Source of the DNA: Asterias rubens
Taxonomy: Eukaryota; Echinodermata; Asteroidea; Forcipulatida; Asteriidae
Direction of reading: 5' to 3'
DNA: 64,000 nt
Assembly: GCF_902459465.1 (NCBI RefSeq)
Contig: NC_047082.1
Span: forward strand, 930,001-994,000
The notes below the pieces were generated by a model that saw nothing but the letters and a program-made list of their open reading frames with translations, ran no database searches and was not told where the DNA came from. Numbering within the stretch: the first letter of the stretch is position 1; each line of letters starts with the position of its first letter. Positions 12,001 to 22,464 of the stretch are shown here, piece after piece. The translations under genes were made by a program, and so were the position numbers.

Positions 12001-12377
12001 CTCGGCCCTTAATCGCACGGCCTCGACCCTGATGGTTTTTAACCAGTCGCTACCCTTTTATTCCCAACATTGAAGTGTGATTTGCTTACTTTTGTAGATT
12101 GCTATTCGCCAACCGCCGCCGCAAAACTGGTCAGAATCCCCCGTGCACGTGTACTCCTCGCAGTCCGACTCCTTTACTCGACCGTGTCGTCCATAGTTCT
12201 CATTATTACCGCAATAACATTCTTCTGCATATTCCAAACCAGCATACGTGTAGTCGACATGTAAATTGTCTTGGCAATGTTTGAAACATCGCTGAACGGA
12301 AAGGAGGTTGAAGGTTCTGGAGCCACCTTTGAGAGCGCGATTACTCTTATCCACAAAGCATCCGAGATGACCTGGTG
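9093..12377 (-). CDS. WSC-Sushi single-pass membrane protein (gene B), first exon not found
   Basis: Five exons (minus strand) join in phase: 12377-12090 WSC (GHLGCF, CYCGNN, FCGG), 11393-11169 Sushi (four Cys), 10593-10435 Thr/Ser/Pro-rich stalk, 9769-9688 transmembrane helix (about 24 apolar residues, then CRKR), 9498-9093 tail. This gives 386 aa without the signal peptide. The WSC exon starts in phase 1, as in gene A, so a signal-peptide exon must lie upstream; I could not identify it between 12378 and 16600. The tail contains YEIT, YSEV, YVNT (a YxN Grb2-SH2-like site) and two C-terminal IYE/LYE motifs, but none of gene A's 24-residue repeats. The ectodomains are conserved while the tails have diverged, so the two proteins may bind similar ligands and signal differently (inference). 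AATAAA follows the stop at 9061-9056. Confidence 0.8.
9946..9963 (-). promoter_or_regulatory. CTCF-like core motif in repeat remnant
   Basis: The minus strand reads gacgctaggtggcagcaac, close to the bilaterian CTCF core. It looks like a solo end of the inverted-repeat element seen whole at 14531-14667. Function is inferred only. Confidence 0.35.
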
Positions 12378-13444
12378 CTGATAAAGATCCAAAAAGAAGA
12401 AACAAATTAAAACCCGAAAGTTCATCAATAATTATTATTCATAAATACCTCAGACAGTTTCGCTATTCCTATTGGTGGAGAGCGCGTCACGTGGGGTGTT
12501 TAAACCGTTGATAAAGACTTGGTGTGCACACAAAATATCCAACCTGCCCGGGTGTAAAGGAAAACACACTACAACAATATTTATTATAGTCCTTGAAAAC
12601 CCGTGACATAAAAAGATAAGCTTTTAGAGATTTGACTTTTGTGGTACAAAGTTTGTCAAAAAATCAAAGGTTAAAAGAGAAATACGAGTTGACAAACCGT
12701 TAATTTGTGCGAGCGCTGATACCACTACTTGGCATATTATAATCCAAGCACCACCCCGCAATCTGCATCCACCTTTATGGGATTTCAATGTCTGGAACCG
12801 AAATTCTTTCATCTTTTCCCTCTGACGAGTAGCTTTTATATAGATTACAGGCAACTAACAGGCGCAAGACCAAGTATACAACCAAATCTGGCGTATGACC
12901 AAGGTATACAACCACTTTGTTTGATTAATTCAGAACACAAAGGCCTTTGTGACTGTCGTCGAATAATGTGTGTTTTTCTTCCTGTTTTCGAGGTGGTCAT
13001 TTTACATAAAATTATCAATCTTTTGACCATGAACTGTGGCTGACACTCGCTGCCCACACAGGGGAAATATCACGCACGTTTTCTTCCTGGTGCTGGTGTG
13101 GTGGTAGAATAATATGTTAACTCCGATCAGCCTCTCATATGAGCCTTTGCCAAAACACATCCGGTAGTCTACGTGTCATAATGCACAATTCACAAACTCT
13201 CATATCAGTAGCGGTTGCATTATGGAACTGCATCCTCTTTTCATCATCCGCCAGTTGTTTCCTCTGGACCCAATTTCAAAGAGCTGCTTTGTCTTGTCTC
13301 TGATTGTCCAGTTGTCTTGTCTTTGTCTGTCAAACATCAAACTGATAGGCCTAGTATGGGCATCGGGTTATCAATTCAGCATCAATACTGTTAAACGTTT
13401 ATACTGTCCCATGCAGTTTAAAAACTAAAGTCTATTTTGTTCAA

Positions 13445-13693
13445 TATTAGGGAGGTTTAGTCGACGTACGTTTGCAAGCAAAAACGTGAACGTGAACGTC
13501 AGAAAATTGTGTCGTTTATAGGTGACGTCACCACTTTGTGCTTATTTTATGCTCGCGTATGACATCTGCACGTACGTACCTGACGTGAGAAACGATAACT
13601 TCATGTATGCTTAAAACGAGTTTGACAAAACAAATTGTTGACGTTCACGTTGACGTTTTTGCTTGCGGAAACGTGCAGCTAAACCTCCCTAAT
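13445..13693. mobile_element. MITE with ~45 bp terminal inverted repeats
   Basis: Left end ttagggaggtttag with gcaagcaaaaacgtgaacg; right end mirrors it (ttcacgttgacgtttttgct, then ctaaacctccctaa). Length 249 bp, no coding content. Confidence 0.75.
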
Positions 13694-14087
13694 ATATTTT
13701 GTATTATATTAATACGTGCATGATAAGGCGTGGAAGGACAGTCACACATAGCGAATCAGGGTGAACCTTAGTCAAATATATGTGGCATCCAGCACAGACC
13801 TAAGAGGAAGGAAGTCATCGTCCATGCATCAACAAGAAAACAATTTCCATGCAGTTGTAATACCGACCTTTCCGGGTCAAATAGAAGCTACAAACCTCCG
13901 AACCTAACACTCATGACCGGTACAAAACAAGTTATATGAAACAACATTCGTTTATGCAAGCAGGCAGACCAATAATGTTGATGCAAAAAGATACCACGTG
14001 GTCGAATTGTTGGTAAAAAAATGAGGGGTGGCATTTAACAGATTCTGTGTGTCTAGAAACCAATGAATACGTTGTACACTTCAAGTC

Positions 14088-14302
14088 TATAGACGATGTG
14101 ACCTCTGACGTCACACAAAAACCATAACATGATTCGCGCGCATATCGCCGGGCAAAACCTTTGTGTTTTGGCAGCCAGCTAGAAAGTGTATGCAATCTTA
14201 GCATGACTACGTGTCTTTTTGCCCGGCGAAACATGACTTATACAGTGATTTTTTTTTCAACCGAGGGCGGTTTGAATGTAAACATAGGTCACATCGTCTA
14301 TA
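14088..14302. mobile_element. MITE with tatagacgatgtgacct ends, copy 1
   Basis: The left TIR tatagacgatgtgacct is mirrored at the right (taggtcacatcgtctata). The body carries 'gccgggcaaaacctttgtg'. A homologous copy in the same orientation is at 24424-24635. Confidence 0.8.
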
Positions 14303-14334
14303 ACATGTGCAACATTGAGCAAGTTTGAGTGAGT

Positions 14335-14491
14335 GACTAGGACAGACTAGCTGACCAGAAACTGTGACATAGCTCTCGAGTTGATCACATCATGGAGGTA
14401 GACCTCCATGATCATATCGATCATGCTGCTGCAGTGCTTGGTTCGATATGGTCAATCTCCCTGTGTTCTATGGTTTCTGGTTAGCCTAGTC
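14335..14491. mobile_element. Inverted-repeat element (agaaac(c)atag ends)
   Basis: The arms gactag...ccagaaact and agtttctggt...cctagtc surround a perfect inner palindrome (atcatggaggta/tacctccatgat). A second copy at 58247-58536 is interrupted by another element. Confidence 0.7.
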
Positions 14492-14530
14492 GGTGTAGTT
14501 GCTTACCAGAACTTACTAATTTGTATTAAA

Positions 14531-14667
14531 TGGGGCACTTTGAAACACTAGGTGGCAGCAGACTTCCCAGGTAAAATGATATTGTTTGTGTAGTTCTGAT
14601 GATGCGTTATTTCCGAAAACAATGGATTTACCTGAAAAGTCTGCTGCCACCTAGTGTCCCAAAAGTC
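14531..14667. mobile_element. MITE with actaggtggcagcag inverted ends
   Basis: Left arm cactaggtggcagcagactt, right arm aagtctgctgccacctagtg. A second copy is at 47574-47711, and solo ends are near 2659 and 9946. Each arm contains a CTCF-like core. Confidence 0.75.
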
Positions 14668-15071
14668 AATTTTGTTCTGCTTATTTCTCAGAAACTATAG
14701 ATGTTCACACAAAATCTTGTATGCTATATCTTTCATACTTCATCGTTCATGCGTTATCTTTTAAGCCACATTATTTGTAAATCTGTTATAATACCTTATC
14801 TTTCATTACGTTATCTTTCAACCTACGTCTGTCATAATGTCTTTCAGACAATGGCAAGAATAAAAGCCGCTTGTTACATCACTGTACTGATTCAATAGAC
14901 TGAATATAACAGGGATTCTGCAAGGTAAGCAACAATATTACATTTTTGGTATAATTATAATGGGTAGGGTAGATGGCTTTAGCTTCGATCCAAACCCTGT
15001 TTATTATAATAAGATGCCCGGTGTTGAGATTCCCCCCCCCCCCGCGAAGATTCTGTCCCTCGTACGGCTGA

Positions 15072-15228
15072 CCATAGACCTTATCGCAAATACCAATGCG
15101 CACGCGCAGACTGTTGAATAAGGTGCATTGTGGGATAGATATGGATAAAATTGGATACAAGCTGGACCACAATGCACCTAATTCCAAGCTTCACGCGCGC
15201 GCCCCAGTATTTGCAAAAAGGTCTATGG
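15072..15228. mobile_element. MITE with ccatagacctt ends
   Basis: Left ccatagaccttatcgcaaat, right atttgcaaaaaggtctatgg. Contains inner inverted aaggtgcattgtggg/accacaatgcacct segments. Confidence 0.7.
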
Positions 15229-15869
15229 AGTACTATCCCTCTATGGGCTGACTGTGTACAAACTTCTCCTGTTAGCGCCCTCTTTTGAACCGCCCTCCTC
15301 CAGGCTCCACCCCATTATAAGTGTCCCATAATCGGGACACAAAATGTTTCTCGTGATCACCTTCCAGTCCAAGGCAATTGTGTATTTAATTTTTGCTTTT
15401 CTCCAATGTACTTGTCAAATTTGTGTATAACATAGAAGTAAGGAAATAAATGTGTATCTGAATTAAAATTAATTAACGTTGTGTATATGTCAATGAACGG
15501 AAAAAGTTGCGTCGGTTATATTTTTGTCATAGACACTTTCATTGTGAAATATTGTATGTGAAAGAAAGTCAAATAGCAGCAGTAAATGTGGTTTAATTGC
15601 CTCATCGGTATTCGTGCTACACTATAATGATGGTCTGCACGCATGCATCATAGGGTAGGCCATATGGTAGCTTGGGGTCGTTGGGTCTACAAAGTCGTTT
15701 GGAATGGATAACCTTTGTCAAGCCATCCATGAAAACAGTCAACATAATGCACAAAACGCACCTGTATAGAAAACACAAGTAGTTCGGTATTAAATCTGCT
15801 GTCTGTTTTCGGTTGAGCGATTTCTGGTTACACACATCGTGAATTCAATCGTTTCACTGCGTCCACGGA

Positions 15870-15934
15870 TACAAATGAGCCTTTTGCATTGTGGGCGTTG
15901 GTTAACTGGGAATTGAGCTGCAGACACAGGCAAG
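15870..15934 (+). other. Candidate 5' UTR exon of the decarboxylase-like gene
   Basis: A strong donor, CAAG/GTAAGT, at 15934/15935 pairs plausibly with the acceptor tttgttttag at 16650, which begins the exon holding the start codon. The left boundary is a guess and no TATA was seen. Confidence 0.35.
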
Positions 15935-16431
15935 GTAAGTAACCAACAAATCGTATGTTTCATTTTGATGCGAACGTTCGGCAATTAATACAAGTATTAG
16001 AATACAATGGTGTTAAGTGGTATTTTATATTTAAAACAAAGAGGCCGTTACGTCGCGTCATTCCAGAGGCTCACCCAGGCAGGCCCCAGTGCCCTGCTTG
16101 TGGAGTACTGTTAAAAACCGTGCAGCATCATAGTATCTACGCAGCTCCTGAATTCAGAGCGGGCCGGTGCTTGCGTAACATTTTGCGTAAAGAGCCTTGG
16201 ACAAGGCTACCACAATGTACACCAAAATATATTCTAAGAAACAAACTGTTGTTGTACAGTGTTCACCAAGGCCAGTGATTTCAGCTCTAGATCAGCATCA
16301 GTCAGTATTAAATGCCAAACACAATAAGCTGTTTGATTTTTTCAATTGAATACTACTCGGCATTATCTCAGTATTAAACAGTTATCAACAACAATAATGA
16401 CTTTCATAAACCTTATCGCAATAGGAAAAGT

Positions 16432-16547
16432 TTCCGTATGGCGCCACCACTTTTTCATTCGATATGAAATAATATAGTATCTAATTTACCTCAATGAGAT
16501 ATCCTTTTTTGTAAAAATTAGTGAAAAAGTGGTGGCGCCATACGGAA
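16432..16547. mobile_element. Short MITE with 26 bp perfect inverted repeats
   Basis: The arm ttccgtatggcgccaccact (continuing ttttca) at 16432-16457 is repeated exactly, inverted, at 16522-16547. It lies just upstream of the decarboxylase-like coding start. Confidence 0.75.
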
Positions 16548-16669
16548 TGTTATCCTCGCAATACCCGGTATACGCGCTTTAGGCGTTGAATGAGGTGCAT
16601 ATAGTGGTGAAAAGGTGGTTACCGGCTGAGCTTTTCATTCTTTGTTTTAGTGCGGCTGACTGGTTTGAC

Positions 16670-19600
16670 ATGGAGCTGTTCGAAGCAAAAAATCTCAAAG
16701 TCTCCCTTTACGATAAGGGGACGACAATCAGAGAAATTGCTGCTGAAAAAGTCAAAGTGCAAACCGACCCAGAAAGAGAGGTGAGAAATTAGGTGACCGA
16801 CAATTTTTTTTTTTTTTTCTCATTTTCATGGGGTTTTTTTTTCAGCATGACGGTTAACCTCTGTTGATTATGAGTAACACAAATAACTTAATAAATACGT
16901 AAACAAATGCATTTTTCGAAATTTGATTCTCTTTCGGAAAGATAGTCAAGCATAAACAATAACACATGATAAAAACAACTCCAAACATAAATATTGTTTT
17001 TTGTAAACAAAATGCTTGATTTTGCTTGCTAGGAATTGGATGACCCTTTTTTTATATTCGACATCGGTGACGTCATCGCTAAAGACAGGCAATGGAGGGA
17101 TTTACTACCATCTGTGGAAACATTCTATGGTGAGACGTACAGCTATCATGAAATTAAAAATATTAATATTTAGTTAAAAATAAATATAAGTTCAGGTTAT
17201 GATATTTCAATATTTGTATATTCCTTCACATCAGCTGTTAAGAGCAACCCAGACCCAGTGATCGTGAAGCTGATGCTAGCACTTGGGAGAGGCTTTGAAT
17301 GCGCTAGTAAGGTAAGCGGCTTGTTTTTTGGGGGGTTTTTTGGGTTTTGTTTTTTTTTTTGGGGGGGGGGTTGCTTTGTACTAGTATACAGTGCTAACAC
17401 ACTTCGGTGTATGGGTAAAAACCAAAATTTATATTCGTTATCCCCGATGCAAATTTAACATCTATTGTACTAGTTTGTTTATTAACTTTGATTTTTACCC
17501 ATACACCGATCTGTGTTAGCACTGAACACTCGGTACTTTCCCGAGTCCTGTGAAAAAATACCACAGGAATATTACTCGGGTGGGATATGAACCCACAACC
17601 CTTGCAATTTTCAATAGTTTGTTTTCTGTTGGGGCGTTGTGGTGTTGTTGTTTTAGGGCGTATTTGTTTGAGACCTCAAGTCTCTTCCAGTCTACTTCAT
17701 GGATTGAAGATTCTTTGATTTATTTTAATCCGGTGCAGAATGAGATTCAGATGGTGTTGGATCTTGGGGCAAGTCCTGAAAATGTAATTTTTGCTCATCC
17801 TTACAAGCAAGAATCGCATATTCGATTTGTCCAGGAGAAAGGGGTGCGGAAGATGACCTTTGACACGGAAGAGGAACTTTACAAGGTCAAACGGATATAT
17901 CCGGGTGCAGAGTAAGTTTCAAACATGAGAATATATCTTGCAACTTCGATGACCAATTGAAACCAAATTTTCAAAGATTGGTTACTCTGCATAATTTTAG
18001 GATACTGAGTAAAAATGCTGGTTTTAACAATTACCAACTGTGTCCAGTGCCTTTAAGCAATGTTATAAATGTCATTGTTTGTTCAGGCTAGTTCTACGGA
18101 TAATATACGACAGCAAGACGGCCATGTTTGTAACTGGAGTTAAGTTTGGCTGCCATGAGGAAGACGTGCTCCCTCTTCTAACACTGGCTAAGAAACTTGA
18201 GTTGGATGTCGTTGGGGTCAGGTAAGAATTCCCCTTTTTGTCAAAAGCACGTCGACACTTTGGAGTAGGGGATACTGTTTATTATGTGGAGTGGAGTATA
18301 GTGTTTATTATGTATGTAGTGTGGATCCGAACCTCGAGACACTCTGTGGACTTGCACACATCCACACCAGGTTTTTCTTTTTCCGCCACAAAGAAACTAG
18401 GACTCGTCCTAGGACACTTTGAATACACTGCAAAAACTGGAGTGTTAAATTGATTCTTCCTGGTATCTATATGTGACAACACCAACATGGTGTTATTTAT
18501 CCCCATTACTAAATCGTTGGTGAAATTAACACCGTGTCGGTGTTGTCACATAATATAGATACCAAACGAATCAATTTAACACCCCCAGTTTTTGCGGTGT
18601 AGGAGCTATTCAAAAACTAAGTTAGGTCCTAAGTTAGGACGAGCAGTTATGGTCCTAGTTAGGTCAAACTCGTCCTGTCTCAAGTCTTAACTCTTTGCGA
18701 AATCCAACAAAGGACTATCGATAGAGTGTTTGCAACACAGAGCCGTATGAACATAAATCAGAAAGGGTTTATTCGTCTTGTGAGAATTAAATCTTGATGT
18801 TTTTATTTGCGTAAGTGACACTTGTCTCATTATTACTCGTGTTCATAGTTTCTATATTGGAACTGAGCTTCAAGACAAGGATGTTTTTGAAGGAGTAATA
18901 CAGTATGTGAGCCCAATGTTTAAATTGGGGCGTTCTCTGGGTCTTAGCATGAATCTATTGGATCTTGGAGGTGGGTTCCCCGGAAGGTTGCGCCCGAAGA
19001 CACCCTTTGAGGAGGTAAGGCACTTCATTCACTTGCTCTTCAATACATTTAACACTAAATACAATAATAATAAAACGGCTTTTATATAGCGCCCTTAACC
19101 TCAAAAGGATCCCGAGGCGCTTGACAGGGGTTACAAATATTCAGCACGTTAAGAAAGTACTGAACAATTTAAGAACAACAGATTATGAGTGCTTAAGAAA
19201 ATTACAAACGACCAAAGACCATTTTTTTAAATTTAAGCAAACAAGAACAAAACTGGACAATTTAAGAAAAACAGATTAAGAATGTCTAAGAAAATTACAG
19301 ACGACCAACAAAAATGTAAATGGACAAGCACAACCGCGTTTTGTTTATTTGGTTATCTGTTGAGAAACCGCTATGTATACACAAATAGTTATGCATAAAT
19401 AAATTTGATCCCCATTTAGTTTGCAGATAGTATAAAGATGTCTTTGGCAAAGCATTTCCCACCAAGCCGTGGTGTTCGAGTCGTCGCTGAGCCAGGCACG
19501 TTCTACACACGATCAGCGGGATGGCTCCTGGCTAATATAATGGCCAAACGTTTCTACAAAGGACCCCAGGGTGTCCAAAACGTCGTCCAAAACGGTGAAG

Positions 19601-20786
19601 GGGATGTCAAAAATGTTGAAGGTTTGTTATTTGATGTCAATGTTGGGATGCACCTAGTGAGAATACTGGTCTTTTGAATTACCAAACGTGTCCAATGCCT
19701 TCAAGTGACTCAATACCGTTTTTAATTTCAATATTTCTATTATCAGAATATCCAGTTATGATGTACTACCTGAATGTTGGCATTTACAATTCATTGTTGA
19801 TGTCATTTCTGGACCAAACTTACTTCGACCTTCCGGAGCCGCTAAAGGTAAAACAACATTTCAGTAAACAAAATTATATTCTTGTCAAACGTATATTCTT
19901 TAGTTCTTGATTTGCAGATGTTTTTTTGTTTCATTTCTATTCAAAAACAAAATGATAATTAGAATTCCTTGTACTCAATACCATAATATCATCCTCCATT
20001 GTTCCATTTTTGTCACATTTTAAAGACTTCAAGAAAGGACGCTGACCTCAAATTGTCTCGTCTTTGGGGCCCAACTGGTGATGGCGATGACGTTATAGTC
20101 ACCCGCTGTATGTTGCCTGACATGGACGCAGGAGATTTCTTAATCATTTCCGGTAAGCACTTTTTTATTTCATACATTATTATATTAGTTTAATAAATTT
20201 ATTGACAGATTCGTGATCTGCCAGTTGCATGCTTGTATAATCCACTTAAAGGCAGTGGACACTATTGGTAGTTACTCAAAATAATTATTATCATTAAACC
20301 TTTCTTGATTATGAGTAATGGGGAGAGGTTGATAGTATAAAACATTGTGAGAAACAGCTCCCTCTGAAGTGACGTAGTTTTCGAGAAAGAAGTAATTTTC
20401 CACGAATTTGATTTCGAGACCTCAGATTTAGAATTTGAGGTCTCGAAATCAAGCATCTGAAAGCACACAACTTCGTGTGACCATGGTGCGACAAGGGTGT
20501 TTTTTTTCTTTCATCTTGCAACTTCGACGAACGATTGAGCTCAAATTTTCACAGGTTTGTTATTTTATGCATAATATATTGAGATACACCAACTGTGAAG
20601 ACTATAGTCTTTGATATTTACCAATAGTGTCCAGTATCTTTAACAATATTATTGGCAGCTCTTATAATACTGTCTCTTCGTTTAGATGCTGGAGGCTACA
20701 CTACCACGTGTGCAACCACATTCAACGGTTTCTGCATACCCAAGACGTGTTACATCGCACCCCAGGAAACAAGGTTGTTTGTTTAA
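16670..20786 (+). CDS. Ornithine decarboxylase family member, probably catalytically altered
   Basis: Ten coding exons join in phase to 429 aa: 16670-16780, 17033-17129, 17235-17311, 17739-17911, 18087-18221, 18849-19014, 19420-19621, 19747-19847, 20026-20152, 20686-20786. The fold IV PLP decarboxylase layout is clear: FYAVKSNPDP with the Schiff-base Lys72 (K69 in vertebrate ODC), the antizyme-binding segment around 119-143, GGGFPG, AEPG, and WGPT near the C-terminus. Retained equivalents: K69, R154, G237, E274, D332, D361, Y389. Changed: D88 to Glu91, H197 to Tyr200, S200 to Thr203, R277 to Thr280, catalytic C360 to Gly372, and the NDG motif to NVG. Loss of R277 (phosphate binding) and C360 suggests weak or no ornithine decarboxylation. 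An antizyme-inhibitor-like or new-substrate role is possible. The protein ends just after the barrel, without the vertebrate C-terminal degron. An alternative last splice (AAG/GTTGTT at 20773 to an acceptor near 21500) would replace only the final three residues with about nine. Confidence 0.82.
17386..17525. repeat. Inverted repeat in decarboxylase-like intron 3
   Basis: agtgctaacacacttcggtg...gggtaaaaacc is mirrored by tttttacccatacaccgatc...gtgttagcact. The sequence is the tail of the SINE family seen at 51897-52030, here folded on itself. Confidence 0.6.
17926..18056 (+). mobile_element. TTAA MITE family 1, right half only
   Basis: Keeps the right TIR (gtccagtgcctttaa). It ends 30 bp before the acceptor of the exon at 18087, so it may supply that exon's branch-point region. 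Confidence 0.7.
18425..18601. mobile_element. MITE with ~60 bp inverted arms
   Basis: The left arm acactgcaaaaactgg...ggtatctatatgtgacaaca is mirrored by tgttgtcacataatatagat...cccagtttttgcggtgt. It sits inside a separate 'tcctaggac/gtcctaag' repeat (about 18395-18690) that recurs at 46655-46818. Confidence 0.75.
20246..20643 (+). mobile_element. TTAA MITE family 1, full-length
   Basis: Both ends and the central inverted repeat are intact. It lies in the last intron of the decarboxylase-like gene and ends 42 bp before the acceptor of the final exon. Confidence 0.85.
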
Positions 20787-22322
20787 CTCAAATCTCAAGA
20801 ACAAATAACGAATACTTTCAAACGTGGTCCTGTCTCCGAATATGTGTCTTAGCTTACCCTCGTCCTAATTCAACCACATACACTTCTCGATCGGATCGCT
20901 TCTGCTTGAGCATATTGGTAATTATTCAAAGTAGTTAGCATAAAAACTTACTTGGAAACAATCAATGGAGATTGATAGTATAACACATTGTGAGAAAATT
21001 AGGCTCGCTCTGAAATAACGTAGTTTTTAGAAAGCAGTAATTTCATACCAAGTATTTTAATTGGATTCGAGACCTCTGTTCTGCCATCTTGTCGCTAATT
21101 TTGAACTCGTTTTATTTTCTCTGATCTATCTTGCGTTAGAGTAGTTGTCCTGTCATTCGTTTGCTCTTTTATCTGCATGTCTGTCTGGTTGTTTTGTTTC
21201 TGTGTCTGGCTGTGGTTTACAAACTTCTGCTGATCAAAACGACCCCATACCCTATTTTTACCCTGCTTACTGCAACTTAATGTTATTTTAGCTTTACATA
21301 CTTGGTACATGTAACATCAAGAACTCTATATTTGTATAGCTAAAGCTCCCACTAATGAATGCTTCCCCTCTAAGAAATGTTACTTGTTACTAGTTAATCA
21401 TAATGCATATTGATTTTAAATAACTGAAATTCGATAACCATTTTGATTTGTTGAGTTTGTTTGTTGTTATATCTTTTGTTTATCTTTTTTATTCTGTAGA
21501 TCTGTCCTGGAGGAAGCGTTCCCATTGTAATAATAGACATAACATCAATGACAAGACGAACATGAGAATTCTCAACGTTAGTAATACTAATATTGGCTTA
21601 TTATGAGCGCACATATCCGTCACGTAGTGACGCTCATTGCTTGCACATACAATTGTGCTATACTCCTAGGTGAAGGGTTGTGACCGGGATTCGAACCCTC
21701 GCCCGGTCACAAGAACTCGAATTTGATGCTCAAAACTTCTCGGCCATGACGCCCTTTATTCGACACATTGAAATGACTCCAGTCAGAACACCATCTCATT
21801 ATAATGCTTTTATTTTTGCTCTTTATATCACTTAGAATATAACAACCGTTCTTTACAATACTATAGTAAGTCTAATGCAAGAGTAGATTATATTGTAAGG
21901 AAAATATAAAGCACATAACGAGAGTATACTTTTGAAGGTAATGGACACTATTGGTAATTACTCAAAGTAGTTAGCATAACAACTTACTTGGAAACAATCA
22001 ATGGAGAACTGTTGATAGTATAACACATTGTGAGAAAATTAGGCTCGCTCTGAAGTAACGTAGTTTTTTTTATAAAGCAGTAATTTCATACTAAATATTT
22101 TAATTGAATTCGAGACCTCAGCTGAGATCTCGAATTCAACATCTCTAGGCACAAAACTTGAGCGTCAAAGCTGTTTTTCTTCCAAATTTTAAGAAATTGA
22201 TTTTTATTCGGATTCCGAGTTGGGCTATATTATCCACAAACCAAGTAATAAATTTCCGGGGGTCAGGTTGACCAAGAAGCTGTGTCAAAAAAAAATTAAC
22301 TCTGATTTTTTGGGGGCCTCAT
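20787..22322. other. 3' flank of the decarboxylase-like gene and intergenic repeats
   Basis: Partial TTAA MITEs at about 20911-21087 and 21935-22183 (central gagacctcagctgagatctc palindrome), and a minus-strand tRNA-derived SINE at about 21668-21760 (box-B-like gggattcgaaccc). An alternative terminal exon may start near 21501. No other coding sequence seen. Confidence 0.55.
21668..21760 (-). mobile_element. tRNA-derived SINE head
   Basis: On the minus strand it begins ggcgtcatggccgagaagtt and has a box B ggttcgaatcccgg, the layout of a Ser/Leu-type tRNA. There is no complete cloverleaf, so it is a SINE and not a tRNA gene. Confidence 0.55.
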
Positions 22323-22464
22323 TTTATTTCTGGTCAGTGGTTAAAAATGGGATTTAAACTCAGATTCCGCACCAATTTGACCCGTTCCGAGTTCATGTTG
22401 ACACATTTTGGGTCAAACTGACCCTGGAGTGGGTCAGGGCCACGTGGATTATATTAGTTGCCTT

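Larger units (their letters stand above)
12378..16669. other. Intergenic region rich in MITEs; no convincing coding exon
   Basis: Should contain the missing gene B signal exon (minus strand) and the 5' UTR of the decarboxylase-like gene (plus strand). A minus-strand ATG at 15963 opens a hydrophobic leader-like peptide (MKHTICWLLTLPVSAAQ), but without a usable phase-1 donor, so I do not assign it. Stretches 12430-13440 and 15230-15850 hold nothing I recognise. Confidence 0.6.

Noticed and set aside
13932-14234. 100-codon minus-strand frame with a similar frame at 24301-24570
   Set aside because: The similarity is real but comes from two copies of a TIR-bounded MITE; the frames differ in length and ends and show no protein family.
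15790-15984. Minus-strand MKHTICWLLTLPVSAAQ leader as the missing gene B signal exon
   Set aside because: It looks like a signal peptide, but no phase-1 GT donor follows in frame, it is 3.6 kb away, and the same DNA carries a better plus-strand donor (CAAG/GTAAGT).
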